A stretch of DNA of 64,000 nucleotides from Albimonas sp963977235 (GTDB taxonomy: Bacteria > Pseudomonadota > Alphaproteobacteria > Rhodobacterales > Rhodobacteraceae): the NCBI RefSeq assembly GCF_963977235.1, contig NZ_CAXBOD010000001.1, positions 186,001-250,000 on the forward strand, given 5' to 3'. A program made the position numbers and the translations under genes. Below are positions 25,689 through 34,060 of the stretch, piece by piece (position 1 is the stretch's first letter; the number at the start of each line of letters is the position of its first letter). Below the pieces are notes generated by a model. The model searched no databases, was not told where the DNA came from, and saw only the letters and a list, made by a program, of their open reading frames with translations.

Positions 25689-26354
25689 ATGCCCCGCCGC
25701 GCCCCGCCTCGCCTCGCTCTGATCCTCGTCGCGGGGCTGGCCGCCGCGCCCGCGGCCGCGCAGGAGGACGCGCCGACCCTCGATCTCGGCGTCGGCTTCA
25801 CCAGCAACTACCTGTTCCGCGGCGTAACGCAGAGCGACGACAAGCCGGCCGTGCAGCCCTGGGCCGAGCTCGGCTGGCGCGGCGTCTACGGCAGCGTCTC
25901 CGCTTCGAACGTCGATTTCGGGACCCGCGCGGTGGAGATCGACCTCGCGGCCGGCTACCGCTTCGCCCTCGGCCCCGTCGACTGGGAGCTGCGCGCCGCC
26001 CGCTTCTTCTACACCGACACCGGCGACTGCTGCGGCGAGCTGGTGATCAAGGGCTACGCCTCGCCGCTCGAGCGTCTGCGCCTGGGGGCCGAATTCCACT
26101 ATGACCGCGGCGACGCCGACCGCTACGGGATGCTGGCCGCCTCGGTGTCGCTGGGCGATGGCTTCTACGTCTCGGGCGTGGCGGGGGCCTATCTCGAGGA
26201 CGACGGCGACGCGGACTGGAACCTCGGGGTCGGGCGGGCGTTCGAGGGCGGGGTCGCGGCCGATCTGCGGGTCCACGACACCACCGCGGGGGACCTCCGG
26301 GTCAACGCCACCCTCAGCTTCGCCACCGACTGGGAGAGCCTTCGCGGACGCTGA
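25689..26354 (+). CDS. TorF-family putative outer-membrane porin
   Basis: 221 residues from ATG 25689, which has GGAGG five bases upstream; an ATG at 25677 is also in frame. A signal peptide ends near residue 25 (AAPAAAQ). The mature start LDLGVGFTSNYLFRGVTQSD is the diagnostic opening of TorF (Gcw_chp) proteins, followed by repeated amphipathic strands such as YGSVSASNVDFG and FRFALGPVDWELR-like segments. An outer-membrane beta-barrel of about 12 strands is expected. The substrate is unknown. It is 127 bases from the next gene on the same strand. Confidence 0.82.
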   Translation: MPRRAPPRLALILVAGLAAAPAAAQEDAPTLDLGVGFTSNYLFRGVTQSDDKPAVQPWAELGWRGVYGSVSASNVDFGTRAVEIDLAAGYRFALGPVDWELRAARFFYTDTGDCCGELVIKGYASPLERLRLGAEFHYDRGDADRYGMLAASVSLGDGFYVSGVAGAYLEDDGDADWNLGVGRAFEGGVAADLRVHDTTAGDLRVNATLSFATDWESLRGR

Positions 26355-26480
26355 CCGGCGGGAGAGGGCGCGAGGGGCGCGACCTGTGCGCGCGGCCGCC
26401 CCGGGGGTCGCCGCAGGGGGGTGTCGCGCGCGGGACGCGGAGGCTACGGTCCCGCGGACCCGGTGGTTGGAGCCTGTAAC

Positions 26481-27236
26481 GTGTCGATCGATTTCCGCGC
26501 GCCCCTTCGCGGCGCGTTCCTCGCCCTCGCGACGCTCGCGGCCCTGGCGGGCCAGGGCGCGCCCGCCCGCGCCGACGGCCCGTTCACCGTGCTGCCCGCC
26601 AACGTCACGCCGCTCGCCGAGCGCCGCGCGGACGGCTACGCGCCGACCAGCTGGCTGAGCTTCTCGCAGGTCGACAGCGTCTGCGGCGGCGAATGCGCGG
26701 TGACCCTCTCGGTCGGCAAGTTCGTCGAGACCAACATGTCCGACATCTTCCTCTATGGCGAGCCGACCGGCCCCTGGGAGTACGAGTTCGCCGAGGACTA
26801 CATCATCACGCTGGCCGGCTCGCGCCGGGTGGCGACGCTGTTCGACGTCATCGACCTCGAGGCCGAGGTCGGCGTCGCCCAGCGCTTCGGGCTGGAATCC
26901 ACGGTGGAGTTCTGGGTCGGCGGCTATGCCCGCTGGACCGCGTTCCCCTGGAACGACCATGTGCGCACCTCGATCGCGATCAACACCGGGCTGAACTACG
27001 CCACCGACGTCACCGCGCTGGAGCTCAAGCGCGGCGACACCACCAACGGCAACAACCTGCTGCACTACCTCGCGCCCGAGATCACGCTGGCCCATCCCGA
27101 GTGGAAGCGCTCGGAGGTGGTGGTGCGCTTCCACCACCGTTCGGGCGGCGAGATGCTGTGGGGCGACAGCTGGCTGTTCAACGGCGTCTCGGGCGGGGCG
27201 CAGTATTTCACCGTGGGCCTGCGGCAGCGATTCTGA
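26481..27236 (+). CDS. Outer-membrane beta-barrel, possible PagL-like lipid A 3-O-deacylase
   Basis: 251 residues from the GTG at 26481, which has GGAG about eight bases upstream and gives a clean signal peptide (ending PARADG). The mature protein has alternating strands and ends with Phe (LRQRF), as outer-membrane proteins do. Near the end it reads VVRFHHRSGGEML...NGVSGGAQYFTVGL. The H-x-S pair (His-Arg-Ser) and the following NG-x-x-GGAQY strand recall the catalytic end of PagL/acyloxyacyl hydrolases, in which His and Ser act in the membrane. The third catalytic residue could not be placed with confidence, so the call is tentative. Its closeness to the LpxR-like gene fits an envelope-remodelling role. 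Confidence 0.5.
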   Translation: MSIDFRAPLRGAFLALATLAALAGQGAPARADGPFTVLPANVTPLAERRADGYAPTSWLSFSQVDSVCGGECAVTLSVGKFVETNMSDIFLYGEPTGPWEYEFAEDYIITLAGSRRVATLFDVIDLEAEVGVAQRFGLESTVEFWVGGYARWTAFPWNDHVRTSIAINTGLNYATDVTALELKRGDTTNGNNLLHYLAPEITLAHPEWKRSEVVVRFHHRSGGEMLWGDSWLFNGVSGGAQYFTVGLRQRF

Positions 27237-27271
27237 GCTGGCCGCCGGTCAGTCGACAATGCTCCTGGAAT

Positions 27272-27303
27272 TTGTGATCACAACCGGAAATCCGTGATCA
27301 CAA
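27272..27303 (+). promoter_or_regulatory. Double palindromic operator upstream of sdhC
   Basis: TTGTGATCACAA (27272-27283) and CCGTGATCACAA (27292-27303) are two copies of a TGTGATCACA-type palindrome with centres exactly 20 bases apart, about two helical turns. They lie about 165-195 bases upstream of the sdhC start, ahead of the AT-rich stretch ACATATTTTTTCG (about 27327-27339) that may hold the promoter. Two same-face dimers could bind cooperatively. The regulator is not known. Confidence 0.65.
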
Positions 27304-27467
27304 AACCCCGGGGAACCCCGGTCGCGACATATTTTTTCGTCCGCCAGCGACGTCGGGACGCTTTCATGCCGGGAAGCGACGCGGTATGCAGACGCCAGCC
27401 AGGGGTTGCGCGCCGTCGAACCGATGCCGTCCGCGCCCCCGCGCCGGGAGAAACGAAAGGGGTCGCA

Positions 27468-27854
27468 ATGGCCGACGTGAACCGGGGCAACCGCCCGCTT
27501 TCCCCCTTCATGATCGGGCCGTACTATCGGCCGCAATGGACCTCGATGCTGTCCATCGTGCACCGCATCACCGGTTGCGCGATGGCGATCGGCGCCATCC
27601 TGATCGTGTGGTGGCTGCTCGGAGCAGCCACGGGACCCGAAGCCTTCGCCAGCGCCGACTGGGTCGTCACCTCCTGGCTCGGCCAGCTGGTGCTGTTCGG
27701 CTGCCTGTGGGCGCTGCTCTACCATTTCTGCAACGGCATCCGTCACCTGATCTGGGACACGGGCTACATGCTCGAGGTCGATCGGGCCGAGCTTGCCGGG
27801 AAGGTCACCGTCGCCGCCTCGGTGGTGCTGACGCTGATCGTCTGGATCTTCTGA
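27468..27854 (+). CDS. sdhC: Succinate dehydrogenase cytochrome b556 subunit
   Basis: 128 residues from ATG 27468 with AAAGGGG upstream. Three membrane helices are visible. Motif RPLSPF...SIVHRITG is the quinone-site region, and His86 in LLYHFCNGIRHLIWD is the expected haem b ligand. SdhC anchors the enzyme in the inner membrane and reduces ubiquinone together with SdhD. First gene of the operon; 14 bases separate it from sdhD. The frame is open upstream to 27294 but lies in the regulatory region. Confidence 0.95.
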   Translation: MADVNRGNRPLSPFMIGPYYRPQWTSMLSIVHRITGCAMAIGAILIVWWLLGAATGPEAFASADWVVTSWLGQLVLFGCLWALLYHFCNGIRHLIWDTGYMLEVDRAELAGKVTVAASVVLTLIVWIF

Positions 27855-27868
27855 GGGAAGGGGACGTC

Positions 27869-28249
27869 ATGAGCTACAAGACCGACTTCGGCCGCGTCCT
27901 CGGCCTCGGCTCCGCCAAGGAGGGCACCGGCCACTTCTGGACCCAGCGCGTCACCGCGGTGGCGCTGATCCCGATCCTGATCCTGGCGATCTGGCCGCTC
28001 GACGCCGCCATCGGCTCCTCCTGGGAGGAGGTGCGCGCCATCTACGCCAGCCCGTTCAACGCGATCATGCTGATCCTGCTGATCGCGGTGGGGTTCCGCC
28101 ACATGCAGCTGGGTCTGCAGGTGGTGATCGAGGACTACGTCTCGAACTCCGGCGTCCGCACGGCCGCGCTGCTCGCGAACACCCTGTTCTGCGCGCTGTT
28201 CGGCCTGATCGGCGTGTTCGCCGTCGCCAAGATCGCCTTCGCCGGCTGA
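27869..28249 (+). CDS. sdhD: Succinate dehydrogenase membrane anchor subunit
   Basis: 126 residues with three helices. The N-terminal GLGSAKEGTGHFWTQRVTAVAL is typical of alphaproteobacterial SdhD, and His78 in FRHMQLGLQVVIEDYV is the likely second haem ligand; the following Asp-Tyr belongs to the quinone pocket. Partner of SdhC in the inner membrane. GGGACGTC precedes the ATG; 68 bases separate it from sdhA. Confidence 0.95.
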   Translation: MSYKTDFGRVLGLGSAKEGTGHFWTQRVTAVALIPILILAIWPLDAAIGSSWEEVRAIYASPFNAIMLILLIAVGFRHMQLGLQVVIEDYVSNSGVRTAALLANTLFCALFGLIGVFAVAKIAFAG

Positions 28250-28317
28250 CGCCCGCCGCGCCTCCCGCAGCGGAGGCGCGCGCGCAGCTCGGCAAGCGCC
28301 AAAGCAGAGGACCAGCC

Positions 28318-30126
28318 ATGGCCGCTTACGAATATGTCGATCACGCCTATGACGTCGTGGTGGTGGGGGCCGGCGGCGCCGGGCTCCGCGCAACGCTGGG
28401 CATGGCCGAGCAGGGGCTCAAGACCGCCTGCATCACCAAGGTGTTCCCCACCCGCTCGCACACCGTGGCGGCGCAGGGCGGCATCGCGGCCAGCCTGCAG
28501 AACATGGGTCCCGACCACTGGCAGTGGCACATGTACGACACGGTGAAGGGCTCCGACTGGCTCGGCGACACCGACGCCATGGAGTACCTCGCCCGCGAGG
28601 CGCCCAAGGCGGTCTACGAGCTCGAGCACTACGGCGTGCCGTTCTCGCGCACCGAAGAGGGCAAGATCTACCAGCGCCCGTTCGGCGGCCACACGACCGA
28701 GTTCGGCGAGGGTCCGCCCGTGCAGCGCACTTGCGCCGCGGCCGACCGCACCGGCCACGCGATCCTGCACACGCTGTATGGGCAGAGCCTGAAGAACAAG
28801 GCCGAGTTCTACATCGAGTATTTCGCGACCGACCTCATCATGTCCGAGGACGGGCGCTGCACGGGCGTCATCGCCTGGAAGCTCGACGACGGCACGATCC
28901 ACCGGTTCCGCGCCAAGATGGTGGTGCTCGCGACCGGCGGCTACGGGCGCGCCTACTTCTCGGCGACCTCGGCCCACACCTGCACCGGCGACGGCGGCGG
29001 CATGGTGGCCCGCGCCGGCCTGCCGCTCCAGGACATGGAGTTCGTGCAGTTCCACCCGACCGGCATTTACGGCTCGGGCTGCCTGATCACGGAAGGCGCC
29101 CGCGGCGAGGGCGGCTACCTGACCAACTCCGAGGGCGAGCGCTTCATGGAGCGTTACGCGCCGACCTATAAGGATCTCGCGTCCCGCGACGTGGTCAGCC
29201 GCTGCATGACCATCGAGATCCGCGAGGGCCGCGGCGTGGGGCCGAACAAGGACCACATCCACCTGCACCTCGACCACCTGCCGCCCGAGACCCTGGCGCT
29301 TCGCCTGCCGGGCATCTCGGAGTCGGCGCGGATCTTCGCGGGCGTGGACCTGACCAAGGAGCCGATCCCGGTGCTGCCGACCGTGCACTACAACATGGGC
29401 GGCATCCCCACGAACTATTACGGCGAGGTCCTGACCAAGGGTCCCGACGGCGGCGACAGCATCGTCCCCGGCCTGATGGCCGTCGGCGAGGCCGGCTGCG
29501 CCTCGGTCCACGGCGCCAACCGCCTGGGCTCGAACTCGCTGATCGACCTGGTGGTCTTCGGCCGCGCCGCCGCGATCCGGGCGCGCGAGGTGGTGGATCC
29601 CAAGTCGGCGGTGCCCGAGCTGGACATGGCGTCCTGCGAGAAGTCGATGGCCCGCTTCGACCACCTGCGCAACGCCTCCGGTTCCCGTCCCACGGCGGAT
29701 CTGCGCGACGACATGCAGCGCGCCATGCAGTCCGACGCCGCCGTCTTCCGCACCGAGGAGACGCTGCAGGACGGCTGCCGCAAGATGGCCGAGATCCGCA
29801 CGGCGTTCTCGGACGTGAAGGTCTCGGACCGCTCGCTGATCTGGAACTCCGACCTGATGGAGACGCTGGAGCTCGACAACCTGATGCCCAACGCGCTCGC
29901 CACCGTGGTCGGCGCCGAGGCCCGCAAGGAAAGCCGCGGCGCCCACGCCCGCGAGGACTACGCGGACCGCGACGACACCGAATGGCGCAAGCACACGCTG
30001 GCCTGGGTCGCCGACGACGGCGCGGTGACGCTCGACTATCGCTCGGTGGTGCTCGACCCGCTGACCACCCTCGACGAGGGGGGCATCGACCTCAAGAAGA
30101 TCGCGCCCAAGGCGCGGGTCTACTGA
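28318..30126 (+). CDS. sdhA: Succinate dehydrogenase flavoprotein subunit
   Basis: 602 residues, normal length. The FAD-binding GAGGAGLRA motif lies at 17-25, His48 in TRSHTVAAQGG is the residue to which FAD is covalently bound, and the HPTGIYGSGCLITEGARGEGG stretch (split by its Gly residues) holds catalytic residues of the succinate site. The C-terminus DPLTTLDEGGIDLKKIAPKARVY is typical. Oxidises succinate to fumarate in the TCA cycle and passes electrons to SdhB. The next gene downstream is not sdhB but a glycosyltransferase-like gene 11 bases away. Confidence 0.97.
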   Translation: MAAYEYVDHAYDVVVVGAGGAGLRATLGMAEQGLKTACITKVFPTRSHTVAAQGGIAASLQNMGPDHWQWHMYDTVKGSDWLGDTDAMEYLAREAPKAVYELEHYGVPFSRTEEGKIYQRPFGGHTTEFGEGPPVQRTCAAADRTGHAILHTLYGQSLKNKAEFYIEYFATDLIMSEDGRCTGVIAWKLDDGTIHRFRAKMVVLATGGYGRAYFSATSAHTCTGDGGGMVARAGLPLQDMEFVQFHPTGIYGSGCLITEGARGEGGYLTNSEGERFMERYAPTYKDLASRDVVSRCMTIEIREGRGVGPNKDHIHLHLDHLPPETLALRLPGISESARIFAGVDLTKEPIPVLPTVHYNMGGIPTNYYGEVLTKGPDGGDSIVPGLMAVGEAGCASVHGANRLGSNSLIDLVVFGRAAAIRAREVVDPKSAVPELDMASCEKSMARFDHLRNASGSRPTADLRDDMQRAMQSDAAVFRTEETLQDGCRKMAEIRTAFSDVKVSDRSLIWNSDLMETLELDNLMPNALATVVGAEARKESRGAHAREDYADRDDTEWRKHTLAWVADDGAVTLDYRSVVLDPLTTLDEGGIDLKKIAPKARVY

Positions 30127-30137
30127 GGAAAGCTGAC

Positions 30138-31313
30138 GTGGAAGCCTGGCGCGTGTCCCCCTCGAATCCGCCTGGAGTTGCGCGCCGCTTGCGCCGTCTC
30201 GCCGGACGCTTGGCCCGGGAAGCCGCGCTCTATCCGCATATGGTTCAGACTGGTGTGAAGGGCAGAGTGCTGTTCCTCCCGTCTGATGCTCCCGTGCAGT
30301 CGTCGCTCCTGCGAGCATACGAAGTTGCGAAGAGCCTCCGTCCAATGGGATGGAGCGTGCTGGTCGTGCCCAAACATCTGTCGCTCGCCCAACGCCGCCG
30401 CGTAATCGGGGCCTGGCGGCCAGATGTGCTCTTTGTTCAACAGTCGCGCCATCCGCTGAACAGAGTGGAATACCTGGGAGATATTCCGTTTCTCTACGAT
30501 CTGGATGATGCGGACTTTGTTGACCCTGAATTTGAGGCTTCCATGCAGGCCTTGGCTCGGCAGGCAGACGCAGTCATTTGCGGGAGCCGCCACATCAGGG
30601 ACTGGGCGGCGCAGTACAGCTCCAGAACAGAAGTCGTTTGGACGGGAACGCCGTTACCCCCCGATAGCCGGTTCATTCCAGCTCATACCGAGAGGAAGCC
30701 GCTTGTCGTCTGGGCGCAAACAAATCCAGCAAAATACTTGGCGGAACTTGCCTTTGTGACGGAGGTAATGGAGCAGGTGGCGGCTTCGCGGCCCGGGACT
30801 GCTCTTCGCCTCTATGACTGGCGAGAGGCTGAAGATGACCCCCGACTAGAACGGTTGCGACGTGCGGGCGTATCTCTAGAGTTATTGCCAGCTATGCCCT
30901 ATGACTTGTTTCTTGAGTCTCTAGGCGATACTGCGGTTGGTCTATCCGCGATCCGTACTGTAACCCCGTTCAGCCGTGGCAAGTCGTTCGGCAAGGTGTT
31001 GGGCTATCTCTCGGCGCGGACTCCCGTGATTTGCAGCGATGAGGCGGATCACGCTTGCCTCTTTGACAATTCGTCAGGTGTCGTATCCAACGACGCTGCT
31101 GTTTGGGTAGCTGCGATCCTGAGACTGATTGACGATCCGGCTGCTCGCGAGGCGATTGCAGATGCCGCCGATGTCAAGTTCCGCGCGAATTTGACGACCG
31201 AGGTTGCGGCGCAATCAATCTCGTCGATCCTCGAGACAGTGCTCGCCTCGCGCAGGCCGAAGCCGGATGTGGCTCGCGCAGCGAGTTCTTTAGGCAGTCA
31301 AGAGGGCACGTAA
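30138..31313 (+). CDS. Glycosyltransferase-like protein inserted in the sdh operon
   Basis: 391 residues from a GTG at 30138 with GAGGAAA upstream, eleven bases past sdhA. It looks like a GT-B (family 1/4 style) enzyme: VLFLPSDAPVQSSLLRAYEVAKSL at about 33-56 resembles the N-terminal acceptor domain, IPFLYDLDDADFVDP is at about 120-134, and TPFSRGKSFGKVLGYLSARTPVICSD (in pieces) is the nucleotide-sugar domain with the S/P-x-K-x-x-E-x-x-x-x-x-x-P-like layout. Base composition is clearly lower in G/C than sdhA or sdhB, with many codons ending in A or T (such as GAGTTATTG, CTAGGC, ATTTGC). This suggests transfer from another source. Sugar donor and acceptor are unknown. Confidence 0.72.
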   Translation: MEAWRVSPSNPPGVARRLRRLAGRLAREAALYPHMVQTGVKGRVLFLPSDAPVQSSLLRAYEVAKSLRPMGWSVLVVPKHLSLAQRRRVIGAWRPDVLFVQQSRHPLNRVEYLGDIPFLYDLDDADFVDPEFEASMQALARQADAVICGSRHIRDWAAQYSSRTEVVWTGTPLPPDSRFIPAHTERKPLVVWAQTNPAKYLAELAFVTEVMEQVAASRPGTALRLYDWREAEDDPRLERLRRAGVSLELLPAMPYDLFLESLGDTAVGLSAIRTVTPFSRGKSFGKVLGYLSARTPVICSDEADHACLFDNSSGVVSNDAAVWVAAILRLIDDPAAREAIADAADVKFRANLTTEVAAQSISSILETVLASRRPKPDVARAASSLGSQEGT

Positions 31314-31318
31314 TTTCC

Positions 31319-32071
31319 ATGGAAAGAGCCCAGCCCCTTGGACGCAGCCAGGCGGAGATCGACGAGAAGCTGGACCTTCGGGCCCGGCTCGCGGTCGAGC
31401 ACCTGGCGCGTCTCGCGGCGCAGGGTCCGTCCCGGGACTGCTGCCTGTGCGGCTACCAGGGCCGGTTCAGCCCGGTGCGGACCAAGCCCGGCAATTGGTG
31501 CCCGTCCTGCGACAGCCGGCCCCGTCACCGGCTGTTCAAGCTGTGGCTCGACCGCGGCGGGGCGGCGGCGATCGAGGGCCGGCGCGTCCTCCACTTCGCC
31601 TCCGAGCCGGTCCTGACCGCGGTGGTCCGCCCGCTCGCCGGCGCCTACGCCACGGCGGACATCCTGCCCGGCCATGACCTGCATCTCGACATGGAGTCGA
31701 TCGACCAGCCCGACGCGAGCTGGGACGTCGCCATCGCCAACCACGTGCTCGAGCATCTCGACGACCGCAAGGCGCTGTCAGAGCTGCGCCGCGTGCTGGC
31801 GCCAGGGGGCCTGTTCCTGGTGACCGTGCCGCTGGTCGAGGGCTGGGCCGAGACGCTGGAGAACCCCGCCTGGACCTCGGACGAGGACCGGCGCGCCTAC
31901 TACACCGACCCGCTCCACCTGCGCTTCTACGGCCGCGACTTCCGCGACCGCCTCGCGCAGGCCGGCTTCGCGGTCGAGGATTTCACGGCGGTCGAACCGG
32001 ACGTGCTCCGCTTCGGCCTTCAGCGCGGCGAGACGCTGTTCGTCGCGCGCAAGGGCGGGGCCGGGTCATGA
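31319..32071 (+). CDS. SAM-dependent methyltransferase with N-terminal zinc ribbon
   Basis: 250 residues; ATG 31319 is five bases past the previous stop. A zinc-ribbon-like C-C-L-C-G-Y at about 40-45 and W-C-P-S-C-D at about 59-64 give the two cysteine pairs. A class I methyltransferase core follows: RVLHFASEPVL (motif I position, but without the usual G-x-G), DLHLDME, WDVAIANHVLEHLDD and LAPGGLFLVTVPL. Such ribbon-containing methyltransferases are common in polysaccharide or glycan loci, where they modify sugars or polyprenyl-linked glycans. Unlike the gene before it, base composition is close to that of the genome. The acceptor is unknown. Confidence 0.75.
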   Translation: MERAQPLGRSQAEIDEKLDLRARLAVEHLARLAAQGPSRDCCLCGYQGRFSPVRTKPGNWCPSCDSRPRHRLFKLWLDRGGAAAIEGRRVLHFASEPVLTAVVRPLAGAYATADILPGHDLHLDMESIDQPDASWDVAIANHVLEHLDDRKALSELRRVLAPGGLFLVTVPLVEGWAETLENPAWTSDEDRRAYYTDPLHLRFYGRDFRDRLAQAGFAVEDFTAVEPDVLRFGLQRGETLFVARKGGAGS

Positions 32072-32144
32072 CCGCTCGTGGTCATGCCAGGGAGCTTCGG
32101 GACCGGTTGATGGAAAGCTATTTTGACGGAGTTCCACCCAGAAA

Positions 32145-33200
32145 ATGACCGTGCCGTCTGAAGCTCAAGGGCCCGCGCTTGCCCACCCGGTGAATTTTGT
32201 GTGCGCATGGGATCGCGTCTGGCCAGAGATCCGGGAGAATCCGGACGCGAGGCTCGACGAGGCGACAATCGCCAGGCGCTGCATCAACTGCACCGACACC
32301 TGGGTGCTGCGCACCTTTTGCGTGATGCGCGCCGCCGGCTACCCGGTGACGCTGTCCGATCGCGTTGAGCCGAACCGTATCAACATCAGCTCGGTGCAGG
32401 TGATCGGCCGCAGGAACCGGTCCTTCGACGCCTTCGTCGTGCTGGCTCGCTGCGATCACCATGAATCCCGGCTTGCGAACATCGTCATTCGCCACAACGA
32501 CCGCTGCGAGCCCGGAGCCGGCGGCATCTACCTGCCCACCTGGCTTCAACCGGGAATCATTCCGCGCGATCCTGCCCGCGGCACGGACATCAAGGTGCTG
32601 GGCTACAAGGGCCTGCTGCCGAACCTGGACCCGGATTTCCGCTCAGACGCCTTCCGCGAGGCGCTGGCCCGACGCAATGTCGTCCTGGATGCGAGCGAGG
32701 CCATGCCCTCCGGTGGCGGCGAGGACGACTGGGCGGACTATTCAGCCTGCGACGTCACCATCGCGGTGCGCAATATCTCGGTCAACTTCGCGAGGGCCAA
32801 GCCCGGCAGCAAGTTGGTCAACGCCTGGTGGGGCGACTCGCCTGCCCTGCTCGGCCCGGAGCCTGCGTTCCAGGAGATGCGGGAAAGCGAGCTCGACTAT
32901 GTCGAGACGACCACGCCTCAGGATGCGCTGGACGCGATAGACCGCCTGCAGGCGGATCCCGCCCTGTACCTAGCTATGATAGAGAACGGCCGCCGTCGGC
33001 GCGAAGCCTACAGCGAGGCCGCGATGCTAGATCAGTGGATCCAGGCGATCGACGGCCCCATTCGCGAGGCGTTCGAGGCCTGGCGCGGGAAGCCGAAGCC
33101 TTTGCGCGCCCTTCAGGTCGCTGCTTGGATGGCCCAGGAGCCGGGCGAAAGCCGACGGTACCTGGAAAGCATAAAGTCGGGGCCCAAGATACTCGAGTGA
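32145..33200 (+). CDS. Probable glycosyltransferase-related protein, unassigned family
   Basis: 351 residues from ATG 32145. No well-known motif can be named. The order of blocks suggests a GT-B-like fold: an N-terminal VNFVCAWDRVWP and RCINCTDTWVLRTFCVMRAAGYPVTLSDRV-type stretch, IKVLGYKGLLPNLDPDF in the middle, and AKPGSKLVNAWWGDSPALLG with DCD-like acidic residues later (ELDYVETTTPQDALDAI). Similar segments occur in glycosyltransferases of marine cyanobacteria and phages, but that is a recollection of pattern only. Composition is intermediate between the flanks and the first inserted gene. A gap of 73 bases separates it from the methyltransferase and 54 from sdhB. Confidence 0.55.
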   Translation: MTVPSEAQGPALAHPVNFVCAWDRVWPEIRENPDARLDEATIARRCINCTDTWVLRTFCVMRAAGYPVTLSDRVEPNRINISSVQVIGRRNRSFDAFVVLARCDHHESRLANIVIRHNDRCEPGAGGIYLPTWLQPGIIPRDPARGTDIKVLGYKGLLPNLDPDFRSDAFREALARRNVVLDASEAMPSGGGEDDWADYSACDVTIAVRNISVNFARAKPGSKLVNAWWGDSPALLGPEPAFQEMRESELDYVETTTPQDALDAIDRLQADPALYLAMIENGRRRREAYSEAAMLDQWIQAIDGPIREAFEAWRGKPKPLRALQVAAWMAQEPGESRRYLESIKSGPKILE

Positions 33201-33254
33201 CCCGGAACCCTTCGAGCGACCCATCGAATCGAAAAGGCTGAGGAGCCACACGCC

Positions 33255-34034
33255 ATGGTTCAGTTCAATCTGCCCAAGAATTCCCGCGTCACGGTGGGCA
33301 AGACCTGGCCGCGGCCCGAGGGCGCGACCAATGTTCGGGCGTTCAAGATCTACCGCTGGTCTCCGGACGACGATGCCAACCCGCGGGTGGACACGTATTT
33401 CGTGGACATGGATACCTGCGGGCCGATGATCCTGGACGCGCTGATCAAGATCAAGAACGAGATCGATCCGACGCTGACCTTCCGCCGCTCCTGCCGCGAG
33501 GGGATCTGCGGCTCCTGCGCGATGAACATCGACGGGATCAACACGCTGGCCTGCATCTACGGGCTGGACGAGGTGAAGGGCGACGTGAAGATCTACCCGC
33601 TGCCGCACATGCCGGTGGTCAAGGATCTGATCCCCGACCTGACCCACTTCTACGCCCAGCATGCCGCGATCATGCCGTGGCTCGAGACCCACACGACGGC
33701 CCCCGAGAAGGAGTGGCGTCAGTCGATCGAGGACCGCAAGAAGCTCGACGGGCTCTATGAGTGCGTGATGTGCGCCTCCTGCTCCACCGCCTGCCCCAGC
33801 TACTGGTGGAACGGCGACCGCTACCTCGGCCCGGCCGCGCTGCTGCACGCCTACCGCTGGCTGATCGACAGCCGGGACGAGGCCACGCAGGAGCGGCTCG
33901 ACTTCCTCGAGGATCCGTTCCGCCTCTACCGCTGCCACACGATCATGAACTGCGCCAAGACCTGCCCCAAGGGCCTGAACCCGGCGAAGTCCATCGCCGA
34001 GATCAAGAAGATGATGGTCGAGCGCACCATGTAA
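33255..34034 (+). CDS. sdhB: Succinate dehydrogenase iron-sulfur subunit
   Basis: 259 residues. The [2Fe-2S] ligands are Cys80, Cys85, Cys88 (CREGICGSC) and Cys100. The [4Fe-4S] and [3Fe-4S] clusters use Cys170, 173, 176 and Cys180 (CVMCASCSTAC), Cys227, Cys233 and Cys237 (CHTIMNCAKTCPKG). It carries electrons from SdhA to the quinone site. GAGGAG lies 11 bases before the ATG. It is separated from sdhA by about 3.1 kb of glycan-type genes, but no terminator is visible before 34061, so co-transcription with sdhCDA is likely. Confidence 0.97.
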   Translation: MVQFNLPKNSRVTVGKTWPRPEGATNVRAFKIYRWSPDDDANPRVDTYFVDMDTCGPMILDALIKIKNEIDPTLTFRRSCREGICGSCAMNIDGINTLACIYGLDEVKGDVKIYPLPHMPVVKDLIPDLTHFYAQHAAIMPWLETHTTAPEKEWRQSIEDRKKLDGLYECVMCASCSTACPSYWWNGDRYLGPAALLHAYRWLIDSRDEATQERLDFLEDPFRLYRCHTIMNCAKTCPKGLNPAKSIAEIKKMMVERTM

Positions 34035-34060
34035 GCGTCGCGGCCCCGGCCGGACCTGCG

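Noticed and set aside
21596..27137. Two open frames of about 1000 codons on the minus strand (21596-24625 and 24219-27137)
   Set aside because: Only the C-terminal 319 residues of the first, the cyclase, are real. The rest is antisense to the LpxR-like, Mch, TorF-like and PagL-like genes.
27304..27322. AACCCCGGGGAACCCCGG as a terminator or attenuator before sdhC
   Set aside because: The palindrome is short and has no leader peptide or T-run in the right place.
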